From: Dehalococcoidia bacterium UBA1151
Lineage (GTDB): Bacteria; Chloroflexota; Dehalococcoidia; Lucifugimonadales; Lucifugimonadaceae
NCBI GenBank assembly: GCA_002311865.1
Contig: DBZV01000157.1
Span: 1-15,720 of the forward strand
Length of the DNA: 15,720 nucleotides
Reading direction: 5' to 3'
Shown here: in pieces, positions 1-6,386 of the stretch
How positions within the stretch are numbered: position 1 is the stretch's first letter
How the letters are laid out: every line of letters begins with the position of its first letter
Translations under genes and position numbers: made by a program
The notes under the pieces: model-generated
Seen by the model: only the letters and a program-made list of their open reading frames with translations
Database searches by the model: none
What the model was told of the DNA's origin: nothing

Positions 1-43
1 AGTTGTTCCACGAGCAGGTGTTGCACTTCAAATGTGAACCCAT
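1..43 (-). CDS. Possible start of a small CxxC protein, cut by the window edge
   Basis: Reading leftward, an ATG at 43-41 opens a frame that stays open to the window edge (14 full codons) and begins MGSHLKCNTCSWNN. A CxxC pair lies at residues 7 and 10, as at the start of a small zinc-ribbon or rubredoxin-like protein. A G-rich run directly abuts the ATG, but no properly spaced ribosome binding site is visible. Fourteen codons are too few to exclude chance, so this is only a candidate. Confidence 0.15.
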   Translation of the reverse strand, partial: MGSHLKCNTCSWNN

Positions 44-46
44 CCC

Positions 47-68
47 CCGGCCTTCGCTGGAAAGCCGG
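47..68 (-). terminator. Hairpin downstream of the DUF3179 gene
   Basis: CCGGCCTT and AAAGCCGG form an 8-bp stem with one C-A mismatch and a 6-nt loop, 19 nt beyond the stop of the DUF3179 gene. No U-tract follows on the minus strand, so a classical intrinsic terminator is not shown. Its position at the end of the operon is the main argument. Confidence 0.25.
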
Positions 69-87
69 ATGGCGTGGGGCGGCGGGA

Positions 88-1278
88 TCAGAATCCGAAT
101 TGGCCGGTTGGAGGGCCTGTAACGTCGGTCCAGTCTGTTGGGGTGCCGAGGATTTCGGTTTGGGGATGGAAATCGGCCCAGCCGTACCACTCGGTTATGA
201 ACGAGCTCACCCAGTCCAGTTGTGAGCCGGCAAGCGGGCCTGAGATGGCTCGACCCTGCGAATCCCAGGTTGAGCCGGTCTGCTCATCGATTGCTGTCCA
301 GTTCGGCTCGGTGGTTGCCAAATTGAACGTAAGTAGTTGGCCGTTAAGCGATCGTGCGTAGGCGAGTCCGCCGCCGGTGATCTCATCGTGGAATACGGCA
401 ATGGGCTGTCCTCCCACGACGTCGTTGACGACGGCTCTGGCTCCGGTCATCAACTCCTGCGGATACGCCTTGTAATCTTCTCCGGATTCGACGCCTATCA
501 CCAGCGCATTTACCGGTAGACGCAGGTCCTCGAAGTTGTGGGGAGCACCGACCCGACTGCCGGGAACGAACTCCCGGTATCGAGACTCGAATCCCGTTTC
601 ACCACTCAGCACGACGGCGTAGGGGTGGCGGCGTTTCCACTCCCCAAATGTCAGCATTTCGAGCGACACAAGCTCCATTCGGACGCCGTCCAGCGGACCT
701 TTTATCGCTTTGCCGTCGAAGTGGTTCCACGTTGTGCCCGTCTCACGGTCGAACATTGTGAAGACGCCGCGCACCAACCCGGCGACTTCAAACGTATGCT
801 GCCGCCCCTGAACCATAGAGTCGAACCCGACCCCTGAATTGCAGAGAATTCAGTAGGTGATGAGAGTTGGGTTGCCGCCCACCGTATCGTTGACGATGTG
901 ATGGTAGGCCATCATCTGGAGCGGATACGCCCGCTGCTCACCGGCGAGGTCGAGGCCCAGAACGAACGCTGAGTCTGGAAGGTTCGTCCGCTGATCGGCT
1001 CGGGCGAAAACAGGGTCGTCGAGCGGCACGAACTGTGTGGGCCGTCTCAATGGCGTCGCTGGCGGCGGCGTGCTCACGGGCGCTGGGCTCTGGGGGGCTC
1101 TGACTGGGTTGGCGTTTACCTGTTCTGATGTGGCGACTGTTGATTCCACTTGCGTTGCACCTGGTGGGACTTGAGTGGACGCGGCAGGTGTTGATACGTC
1201 TGCGGCACACGCGATGAGGAACGCTATCGCGAAAAGCGATGCGAGCGCCTTGAGCTTTCCGGTGAGGTTCAGCATCAC
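88..1278 (-). CDS. DUF3179 lipoprotein, probable selenoprotein (TGA read as Sec143)
   Basis: A 396-residue DUF3179-family protein if the in-frame TGA at 852-850 is read through. The N-terminus (GTG at 1278, or ATG at 1275) is a lipoprotein signal peptide with lipobox LIAC and Cys24, so the protein should be membrane-anchored and exported. A Pro/Ala/Thr-rich linker (about 25-80) precedes the domain. The first domain copy contains VNDTVGG, then TY-TGA-ILCNSGVGFD where the family normally has TYCPLCNSALVFD, then the conserved FDRETGTTWNHFDGKAI. A second, diverged copy runs from VVNDVVGG through DEQTGSTWDSQGRAI and lacks the Cys motif. Upstream and downstream pieces are in exactly the same frame, and no indel is needed. 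It is the last gene of the DUF1800-DUF1501-NHL operon, 47 nt after the NHL stop. The family's function is unknown; a UxxC redox site is inferred. The alternative is a pseudogene with a Cys-to-stop mutation. Start choice is uncertain because AGGTG abuts the ATG. Confidence 0.75.
818..852 (-). promoter_or_regulatory. In-frame UGA plus SECIS-like hairpin
   Basis: The TGA codon is at 852-850. Downstream, GGGTCG (833-828) pairs with CGACTC (823-818), 6 bp with one G-T, around a 4-nt loop GGTT (827-824). The loop begins 22 nt after the TGA, inside the roughly 16-37 nt distance I recall for bacterial SECIS elements, which also need a G at the start of the apical loop. A weaker outer pairing (AATT with GGTT) could extend the stem. 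A competing 6-bp hairpin, TGAATT with AATTCA, includes the TGA itself. The element is read by eye, without folding energies. Confidence 0.5.
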
Positions 1279-1303
1279 CTAGAAGGGTATCGCGGAGCCG
1301 CGT

Positions 1304-1320
1304 GCCGCCGCCTCGGCGGC
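1304..1320 (-). other. GC-rich hairpin between the NHL and DUF3179 genes
   Basis: GCCGCCG and CGGCGGC form a perfect 7-bp stem with a 3-nt loop, 5 nt after the NHL stop codon. No T-run follows, and the DUF3179 gene starts 25 nt later, so it is more likely an mRNA-stabilising or attenuating structure than a full terminator. Confidence 0.35.
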
Positions 1321-1325
1321 TTTGA

Positions 1326-2360
1326 TCAGACCGTGTAGAGGTCCACCGTCTCCATGACGGGCGCGATCTCGGTCTCCGTGAGGGGGTAGGCCTCTTTTTT
1401 GTAGACCTGGATTCGGTGCGATCCGAAGTCCGGAATGAGGAGGCGGTTTTCGCTGTCCATCAGGCAGGAGCGCGGGGCACGAAGGACTTCTAACTCTTCC
1501 AATTTGCCCATTTCACGGATACGGAGGACTCGAGGGCTGGTTTCGATGTAGCGGCGGCCCATTTTGGAGAGTGTTGAGTTGCCGGTGAATTTGTAGACGT
1601 AGCGACCGTTCTGGTCGAACTGCACTACGCGGTTGTTGCCCCAATCGGCTACGTATACATCGCCGTCGGAATCAACACAGATGCCCGCGGGGCGGTTTAG
1701 CTCGCCATCGACGCTGCCGTGTTTGCCCATGGTCTGCTTGAACGTGCCGTCCGCGGTGAACTGCGAGACGCGGTGGTTGCCCCAGTCGGCCACATAGATA
1801 TCGCCGCGCTCGTCAACTGCCAGGCCGGCGGGGCTATCGAGCTCACCATCGCCCGAACCCTGCGAGCCGATCGTCTGGAGGAGTTCTCCATCACGCGTGT
1901 ATCGCTGGACACGGCCGTTGATGGCGTCTGAAACCACTACATTGCCATCGTTGTCAAAGGTGATGCCGCCGGGGCGGTCGAATTGGCCTTCGTCGGAGCC
2001 TTTTTCGCCCCACGACTTAAGGAGAGTGCCTTCACGATCGATCACGATGACCTGGTTCTTGGCCTCATCTGTGATCCAGAAGTTTTCGTCTTCATCGACC
2101 ACGAATGACGATGGCCAGGTCAGCTCACTGCCGCCGAATGCGCCCAGATCTTCATCGTCCCAGTTGATGCAGCGTATGTATCCGCCGGTGTTCTGTGTGC
2201 GGTCGAGTGTGTAGACGCGGCCCTCTTTGCCGACTGCGACGTCGACCGGAAACCACGTTACCCGGCGCATGCCGATGGTTGTCAGGTACGGGAATCCTGC
2301 GCGCAGGAGCGCGTGTGGGCGCGTGTCGGTTGTGTTTTCAGGTTTGGCTGCAATTACCAT
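1326..2360 (-). CDS. NHL-repeat beta-propeller protein
   Basis: A 344-residue protein built of NHL repeats at about residues 79-106, 125-155, 172-202, 219-249 and 296-320. Each has the pattern P-x-G-(I/L)-x-(V/F)-D-x-x-G-(D/N)-(V/I)-x-V-(A/S)-D, for example GDIYVADWGNHRV and GDVYVADWGNNRV. Such repeats fold into a propeller that usually serves as a binding or scaffold surface; no catalytic motif is evident. There is no signal peptide, so a cytosolic location is likely. The ATG at 2360 follows AGGAGG with 5-nt spacing, and only 9 nt separate it from the DUF1501 stop, so the two genes are translated from one message. The specific ligand or partner cannot be told from sequence; the neighbouring DUF1501 and DUF1800 proteins are the obvious candidates. 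Confidence 0.85.
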   Translation of the reverse strand: MVIAAKPENTTDTRPHALLRAGFPYLTTIGMRRVTWFPVDVAVGKEGRVYTLDRTQNTGGYIRCINWDDEDLGAFGGSELTWPSSFVVDEDENFWITDEAKNQVIVIDREGTLLKSWGEKGSDEGQFDRPGGITFDNDGNVVVSDAINGRVQRYTRDGELLQTIGSQGSGDGELDSPAGLAVDERGDIYVADWGNHRVSQFTADGTFKQTMGKHGSVDGELNRPAGICVDSDGDVYVADWGNNRVVQFDQNGRYVYKFTGNSTLSKMGRRYIETSPRVLRIREMGKLEELEVLRAPRSCLMDSENRLLIPDFGSHRIQVYKKEAYPLTETEIAPVMETVDLYTV

Positions 2361-2369
2361 GATCGCCTC

Positions 2370-3524
2370 CTATGCCGCCACGAACGGCTTGATCTGCTCG
2401 TATTTGCCGCGGACTATGTCTTGCGACTCCACGCCAATCCACTGTTCGAGGATGGTGGCGTAGATGCTGCGGAAGTCAATTGTGTGTCTCATGTCTTCAG
2501 CATTGAGCCAGTCGGCAGGGTCGATGGACGGATACTCGGAGTACAGGCCACCGGATACGGGGTCACCGATCAGGAATGCGCCGCCGCCTGAGCCGTGGTC
2601 GGTTCCGCTGCCATTATCCTTCATTCGTCGTCCAAACTCCGTGAAAACTAGGATGATCACGTTGTCCGCTGCATCGTGCTGGCGCAGGTCGTCGAGGAAG
2701 TCCTTGATTGCGCCACTCAACTCAGCAAGTAGTTTCTCGTGTGCTGGCAGTCCCTGGGCGTGGTGATCGTAGCCGCCGTGCTGCGTGTAGAAGATGCGCG
2801 TGCCTAACCCTGCCAGGTGTACGCGGGCGACGTCTCGCAGCGCCTGGGCGATGGAGTTATCTTCGTACTCGACCGTCGACTGGTACATCTCGGGCGCCTG
2901 CTTGAGGATATCAGCGCCGGCCAGCGAGTCGCGGCCTGTCTGGCCCAGATAGTTCATCACCACGCCGGAGCCGAATGCGGGGGTGTACATGCGCTTGAAG
3001 ATATCGAGGTCCTTGATGCGCTCTTCTTCGACCTCGACGGGGGTCATGATGCCGTAGTTGTCGAGGTTGCCGACGGAGGCGACGGGGACGCCGGGGGCGG
3101 CCATTGCGCGGGGGAGACCGCGGCCGAAGCTTACGCCGGTGAGAACGTTCTTCTTGTCCGGGTCGATCTGACGGATCACCTGGCCGAGCCAGCCTTCCGT
3201 ACCGACTCCGGTGGGCTCTGCGGTGTGCCAGATGTCCATGCCGCGGAAGTGCGAGCGGCTGGAGTTCTCATAACCAATGCCCTGGATGATGGCCATATCG
3301 CCAGCGTCGTAAATTTCTTTGAACGGGGCCAGTGAGCCGTGGAATGCGAGGTCGTCGGTGAACGGAATCATGTTGTCTCGCTCGATGCGTATGGTCTCGC
3401 GTGAGTCCCAGTAGTGGCCGTTCTCAAACGGAATGACCGTGTTGAGGAAGTCGTTGCCACCCGATTGTTGGATGACTACCAATACCGGATCTTTTTTCTT
3501 GCCGTTAGCGCCGTTTGAGGCCAT
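2370..3524 (-). CDS. DUF1501 family protein
   Basis: A 384-residue DUF1501 protein; the family is related to the alkaline phosphatase/sulfatase fold and its function is unknown. Family landmarks are QQSGGND (19-25), SRSHFRGMDIWHTA (89-102), GYDHHAQG (251-258), FTEFGRR (294-300), GTDHGSGG (307-314) and DFRSIYATIL (350-359). The Asp/His-rich motifs look like a metal-binding site. Many members elsewhere start with a twin-arginine signal; this one begins MASNGANGKKKDPVLVV and has none, so it is predicted to stay in the cytoplasm. ATG 3524 follows GGGAG with 6-nt spacing. It lies 74 nt after the DUF1800 gene, a pairing common to this family, and just before the NHL gene. Confidence 0.9.
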   Translation of the reverse strand: MASNGANGKKKDPVLVVIQQSGGNDFLNTVIPFENGHYWDSRETIRIERDNMIPFTDDLAFHGSLAPFKEIYDAGDMAIIQGIGYENSSRSHFRGMDIWHTAEPTGVGTEGWLGQVIRQIDPDKKNVLTGVSFGRGLPRAMAAPGVPVASVGNLDNYGIMTPVEVEEERIKDLDIFKRMYTPAFGSGVVMNYLGQTGRDSLAGADILKQAPEMYQSTVEYEDNSIAQALRDVARVHLAGLGTRIFYTQHGGYDHHAQGLPAHEKLLAELSGAIKDFLDDLRQHDAADNVIILVFTEFGRRMKDNGSGTDHGSGGGAFLIGDPVSGGLYSEYPSIDPADWLNAEDMRHTIDFRSIYATILEQWIGVESQDIVRGKYEQIKPFVAA

Positions 3525-3598
3525 CTTTATCTCCCAGCCATCCAGCCAGATTCGCTAGACTACTTTTTCTGGACTAATTTGCGAACAGTGATTTTTTA

Positions 3599-5032
3599 TT
3601 ATCCGAACTGGTATTCAGGGGCTGCGACGATGAGGCGGAGCATATGGCTTACGTTTGCCATTATGGCGTCACGGTCCGCGCCAGCGCCAAAGTTGGTGTC
3701 TCCGATGGAAGTAGCGAACTCCAGCAGGCCCTCACGAGTCTCATCGCTGACTGTAAGAGGGCCAACGAGATCGAGGCATCCATCGAGCAGCTCTTCCGGT
3801 GATAGCGAGTCGCCCAGCTCTGCTAGCCGGTCAGAGATATAGATCACACCGGGAGCGTCCATCTTCTGAACGTGCTCGACTGCGAAGTTAACGCGCTCGT
3901 TGAGCGTGCCGCCGTCGATCCACTCCTTGCCGGTGTGCCAGCCTTCAACCGTGGCGGGGTTCAGGAGTTCCTGCCCCATCGCGGTTGATGCCGCTCCCAG
4001 CTCGCCGAGTCCGGGATCCGGGTTTGTGTACTCGCCAGAGAGCTTTATCACCCCAGTTACAAACTCAACAGGGCTCTTCACCCGCTGGTAGGCGGAGGCC
4101 TTGAAGAAGTCTGAGTTGAACATGGTTCGAAGTACGCTGCGAATCTCGTGACCAGACTCAAAGTAGGCGTTGACCATGATGTCGATCGCCTCGGTGTCCT
4201 GTGGCGGCTCGATGCTCCATGCGGGTACCTGCGGCTCATCGGCGACGAAGAAGTTGTAGAGATGTCGGCAGATGAAGCGCGCGGCTGACTCCTCTTCGAC
4301 GATTATTCCAACGATGTCCTGGCCGTTGAAGTTACCTATGTGGCCAAGGAACGTCTTCTCGCCATCATCATGATCGTCTGGATCGTAGCTGTAGTCCGCC
4401 TCCCAGGCGCCGTAGGGGTAGAGCGGCATTGGCTGGCGGTAGGTCCATCCGGTGAAGGACCGGGCGGCCTCCTTGATATCGTGTTCAGAGTACGCGCCGA
4501 TGCCCAGGGAGAAGAGCTCCATGAGCTCGCGGCCATAGTTTTCATTGATGCGATAGGAGTGATTCTGGTTGTTGTCCAGCCAGTGAATCATCGCCGGATC
4601 TCTGGAGAGGTCAAGAAGGATGTCCTCGAACTTGCCGAGTCCATTCTGGCGGAACAGCTCAATCTGGCGAATGATGGTTGGCGAGTGCTCAGTTTTATGC
4701 CATGCGGTGGCGAAGACGTGATGCCAGAACAGCGCGATCTTCTCCTGAAGCTGACGCTCAGAATTGATCATCCGATAGTACCAGCGACCGCCTCCGGCAC
4801 CGTTGTAGTTATCAATGCTGCCGTAGTGCGGGTAGTACCGCTTAAGAAGATCCTCATCGATCTCCGGCTTGTCCTGCGGATTCAGAAGTTCTTCAACGAC
4901 CTCTTCGTACGGTCGATTGGCGTAATCCTCAAGCTGGGCGCGACTGGCTGAAAAGCCTGCCCGACGCAGCAGATGGGCGTAGAGGGCGATGCCAGTTGCA
5001 ACTTCGCCACGTGATTTGGATATGGTCGTCAC
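3599..5032 (-). CDS. DUF1800 family protein
   Basis: A 477-residue DUF1800 protein with the family's diagnostic segments: HLLRRAGFSAS (20-30), EKIALFWHHVFAT (97-109), NYGRELMELFSLGIGAYSEH (165-184) and EAARSFTGW (188-196). It also has a C-terminal stretch with VEGWHTGKEWIDGG, resembling the family's W-x-x-G motif. The GTG start at 5032 is preceded by GGAGG at 7-nt spacing. No signal peptide is visible. It is the first gene of a four-gene operon with DUF1501, NHL and DUF3179, and has its own strong promoter and a palindrome upstream. DUF1800 and DUF1501 are widely found as adjacent genes with no established biochemistry, so a shared complex or pathway is inferred from linkage only. Confidence 0.9.
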   Translation of the reverse strand: MTTISKSRGEVATGIALYAHLLRRAGFSASRAQLEDYANRPYEEVVEELLNPQDKPEIDEDLLKRYYPHYGSIDNYNGAGGGRWYYRMINSERQLQEKIALFWHHVFATAWHKTEHSPTIIRQIELFRQNGLGKFEDILLDLSRDPAMIHWLDNNQNHSYRINENYGRELMELFSLGIGAYSEHDIKEAARSFTGWTYRQPMPLYPYGAWEADYSYDPDDHDDGEKTFLGHIGNFNGQDIVGIIVEEESAARFICRHLYNFFVADEPQVPAWSIEPPQDTEAIDIMVNAYFESGHEIRSVLRTMFNSDFFKASAYQRVKSPVEFVTGVIKLSGEYTNPDPGLGELGAASTAMGQELLNPATVEGWHTGKEWIDGGTLNERVNFAVEHVQKMDAPGVIYISDRLAELGDSLSPEELLDGCLDLVGPLTVSDETREGLLEFATSIGDTNFGAGADRDAIMANVSHMLRLIVAAPEYQFG

Positions 5033-5085
5033 AGTTGGTCCTCCGGGAGCGATAACCCTGTCTCTAATTGCAGGGTGTCATGCGC

Positions 5086-5114
5086 ATTCTAGGGTGACCC
5101 CCTTGGGGGGTCAA
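5086..5114 (-). promoter_or_regulatory. Sigma70-like promoter of the DUF1800 operon
   Basis: On the minus strand TTGACC (5114-5109; 5 of 6 to consensus) and TAGAAT (5091-5086; 5 of 6) are separated by exactly 17 bp. The expected transcription start is near 5079, giving a leader of about 47 nt before the GTG at 5032. That leader holds a second small inverted repeat, ACCCTG (5055-5060) with CAGGGT (5071-5076). Confidence 0.6.
5095..5113. promoter_or_regulatory. Perfect 8-bp inverted repeat overlapping the promoter (operator-like)
   Basis: TGACCCCC and GGGGGTCA flank a 3-nt centre. The repeat covers most of the -35 hexamer and much of the spacer, the usual place for a repressor or spacer-binding activator. 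It could also act as the terminator hairpin of the upstream minus-strand genes, but no U-run follows. No regulator gene is adjacent. Confidence 0.5.
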
Positions 5115-5133
5115 ACGGAACACGGGTGTTCTG

Positions 5134-5358
5134 CTACTCAGCCGATAGCCTGTGTGGGCCCGGACCGCTTGCGGCAAGACCATCGCCGGGATTGAAGAGG
5201 CTGAGTGGCTCAAGTGAATTGCTGCTCCCAACAACCTGCTCCTGCGTCCAGAGATCGTCGAAACCGAGCGCCTCGGCTTTAAGCGCGATGTTGCGAATCT
5301 CATCTAGGTCGATAGTCCCATCAGGGAATACCTGCGGAATAGCGAATCCGGTGTTCAT
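5134..5358 (-). pseudogene. Truncated luciferase-like (LLM) monooxygenase N-terminus
   Basis: This 74-codon ORF starts MNTGFAIPQVFPDGTIDLDE and continues through AEALGFDDLWTQEQV and a segment ending EPLSLF. That is the first beta strand and helix of the bacterial luciferase/F420-dependent LLM family, whose members are usually about 280-350 residues. After LEPLSLF the similarity stops. The remaining 20 residues look unrelated, and the DUF1800 promoter begins at once. The missing barrel is not found in other frames of the 100 bp beyond, so a deletion is likelier than a frameshift. The ATG is 12 nt after the HEPN stop, with AAGGCGAG as a weak ribosome binding site. A translated short peptide cannot be excluded. 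Confidence 0.6.
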
Positions 5359-5370
5359 ACTTGTCTCGCC

Positions 5371-5778
5371 TTACTCCATCCTAGGAACGGTAAAGTCCAG
5401 AACTTCATTTGCAATTTGGACAGCACGTACGCCATCTGACTCATCAAAGGCGTCGGCTGGAATACCGCCTGGCAGTCCGGTCGGGTAGCGGGTCATCTCA
5501 AAGTACTTGTCCAGCAGCGCCGCGGTTGCCTTCAAGGCGTCGAAGCCGGGGTCAAAAGCCATGGCGTCCTCACAGAGATCACTCAGGGAGTGGCCCCAAA
5601 CGTCATCCGCGCCACGGAAGTAGAGGTAGGAAGTGACGATCTTCTCTCCAGCCTGCTGCGCGAGGAAACAGCCAACGGAATATCGGCCACCCTCTACATT
5701 GAACTTGGCGTCCTCAATATCGCGTCTGGCCTGGTTTAGCCAGCGTTGGGCGTCATCACCTGCTCGGTCAGGCGGCAT
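5371..5778 (-). CDS. HEPN domain protein (toxin-like partner of an MNT pair)
   Basis: A 135-residue all-helical HEPN protein. Family features are WLNQARRDIEDAKFNVEGG (13-31), YSVGCFLAQQAGEKIV (33-48) and RGADDVWGHSL (55-65). HEPN RNases carry an R-x4-6-H motif; here Arg55 and His63 are 7 residues apart, slightly longer than typical, so RNase activity is plausible but not certain. ATG 5778 follows GGAGAGGAGAT, and the gene overlaps the end of the upstream MNT-like gene by 11 bp, the usual tight coupling of HEPN/MNT pairs. In characterised pairs the HEPN protein is a toxic RNase and the MNT protein neutralises it; that role here is inference. Confidence 0.75.
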   Translation of the reverse strand: MPPDRAGDDAQRWLNQARRDIEDAKFNVEGGRYSVGCFLAQQAGEKIVTSYLYFRGADDVWGHSLSDLCEDAMAFDPGFDALKATAALLDKYFEMTRYPTGLPGGIPADAFDESDGVRAVQIANEVLDFTVPRME

Positions 5779-6109
5779 AGATCTCCTCTCCGTAGTTCAT
5801 TGCGCGGGCGACAGGCCCATCTTGGCTGCTGAGCGTTTCAAACTCTTTCGCGGTATATACGTACCAGGTGCAACCAGCACGGGGCAGGATGTGACTGGTG
5901 AAGAAGTCCGCCCGTGAGATGTAAGGAGCATCGGTATTGTGGACCACCAGGAACTCCAGACCGGTGGTAGGTTTCACCAAACCTTTGGCGAAATCGCCAA
6001 TCAGATAGGCGCGTTCGATACCAAGAGTTGGTAACTCCGCCCTAATGCGCTCGACCTCAGACTCAAGCAGCTGACGTCGATGCTCACCAAAGCCAAAGAT
6101 CATCGGCAT
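5768..6109 (-). CDS. MNT-like nucleotidyltransferase with degenerate active site
   Basis: A 113-residue protein with the layout of a minimal nucleotidyltransferase: YLIGDFAKGLVKPTTGLEFLVV at 35-56 aligns with the family's GSxARG...SDxDLLV segment. The Ser of the GS motif is Asp39, and the two catalytic acids of DxD are replaced by Gly50 and Glu52, so metal-dependent nucleotidyl transfer is doubtful. It precedes and overlaps the HEPN gene, as antitoxin MNT genes do. The start is set at ATG 6109, which has GAGG at 5-nt spacing, rather than at the TTG six codons upstream. It may be an inactive structural antitoxin or a diverged enzyme with another acidic site. Confidence 0.65.
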   Translation of the reverse strand: MPMIFGFGEHRRQLLESEVERIRAELPTLGIERAYLIGDFAKGLVKPTTGLEFLVVHNTDAPYISRADFFTSHILPRAGCTWYVYTAKEFETLSSQDGPVARAMNYGEEIYAA

Positions 6110-6189
6110 AGGTTCCTCGCATTTCAATAGTGTGCGAGGCGCAGGTTATCGAACGACGAGGAAGCGTGCAGAAAGGAACTGCGCGCTGG

Positions 6190-6285
6190 CTACTCCGGTG
6201 AGATGTCCTTGAGTCGGGAGCGCGGTTCTCCGGCGGCCTCAATATTCTGCTGCTGGGCAAGAAATTGATCAGAGAGTTCTGACAC
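6190..6285 (-). CDS. 31-codon small ORF with strong ribosome binding site
   Basis: GTG at 6285 is preceded by GGGAGG with 4-nt spacing. It opens a 31-residue frame beginning MSELSDQFLAQQQ, then a short acidic/basic tail with PRSRLKDISPE, ending in TAG. The peptide is Gln/Glu/Ser-rich, soluble and probably helical in its first half, with no Cys or membrane segment. It lies 80 nt before the MNT gene on the same strand and could be a leader peptide, a small protein or a degraded gene start. I do not recognise a family. Confidence 0.35.
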   Translation of the reverse strand: MSELSDQFLAQQQNIEAAGEPRSRLKDISPE

Positions 6286-6367
6286 CGTGCCTCCCGTGGA
6301 CGATTGAAGATGCAAGATCGGCGTTGGATCAAAATTCAATGTCCACAATCTCCGCAAATGATGATGC

Positions 6368-6384
6368 ACCCATAAGTGATGGGT
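6368..6384 (-). terminator. Hairpin after the CehA-type gene
   Basis: ACCCAT and ATGGGT form a 6-bp stem with a 5-nt loop, 2 nt after the TAG stop of the metallohydrolase gene. The following minus-strand sequence, GCATCATCATTTG, is only mildly T-rich, so termination strength is doubtful. Confidence 0.35.
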
Positions 6385-6386
6385 AA

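Noticed and set aside
88..816. Separate 242-residue protein starting at ATG 816
   Set aside because: It starts inside the DUF3179 domain, two-thirds of the way through a conserved segment, lacks a ribosome binding site and is in the same frame as the upstream 142 codons. It is better read as one gene across the TGA.
835..852. Hairpin TGAATT/AATTCA at the in-frame TGA as a transcription terminator
   Set aside because: It is only 6 AT-rich bp with no T-run, and intact domain sequence follows. It is noted only as a structure competing with the SECIS-like stem.
4340..4951. Plus-strand ORF of 203 codons
   Set aside because: It is antisense to the DUF1800 gene and shows no recognisable domain; long antisense frames are expected at this base composition.
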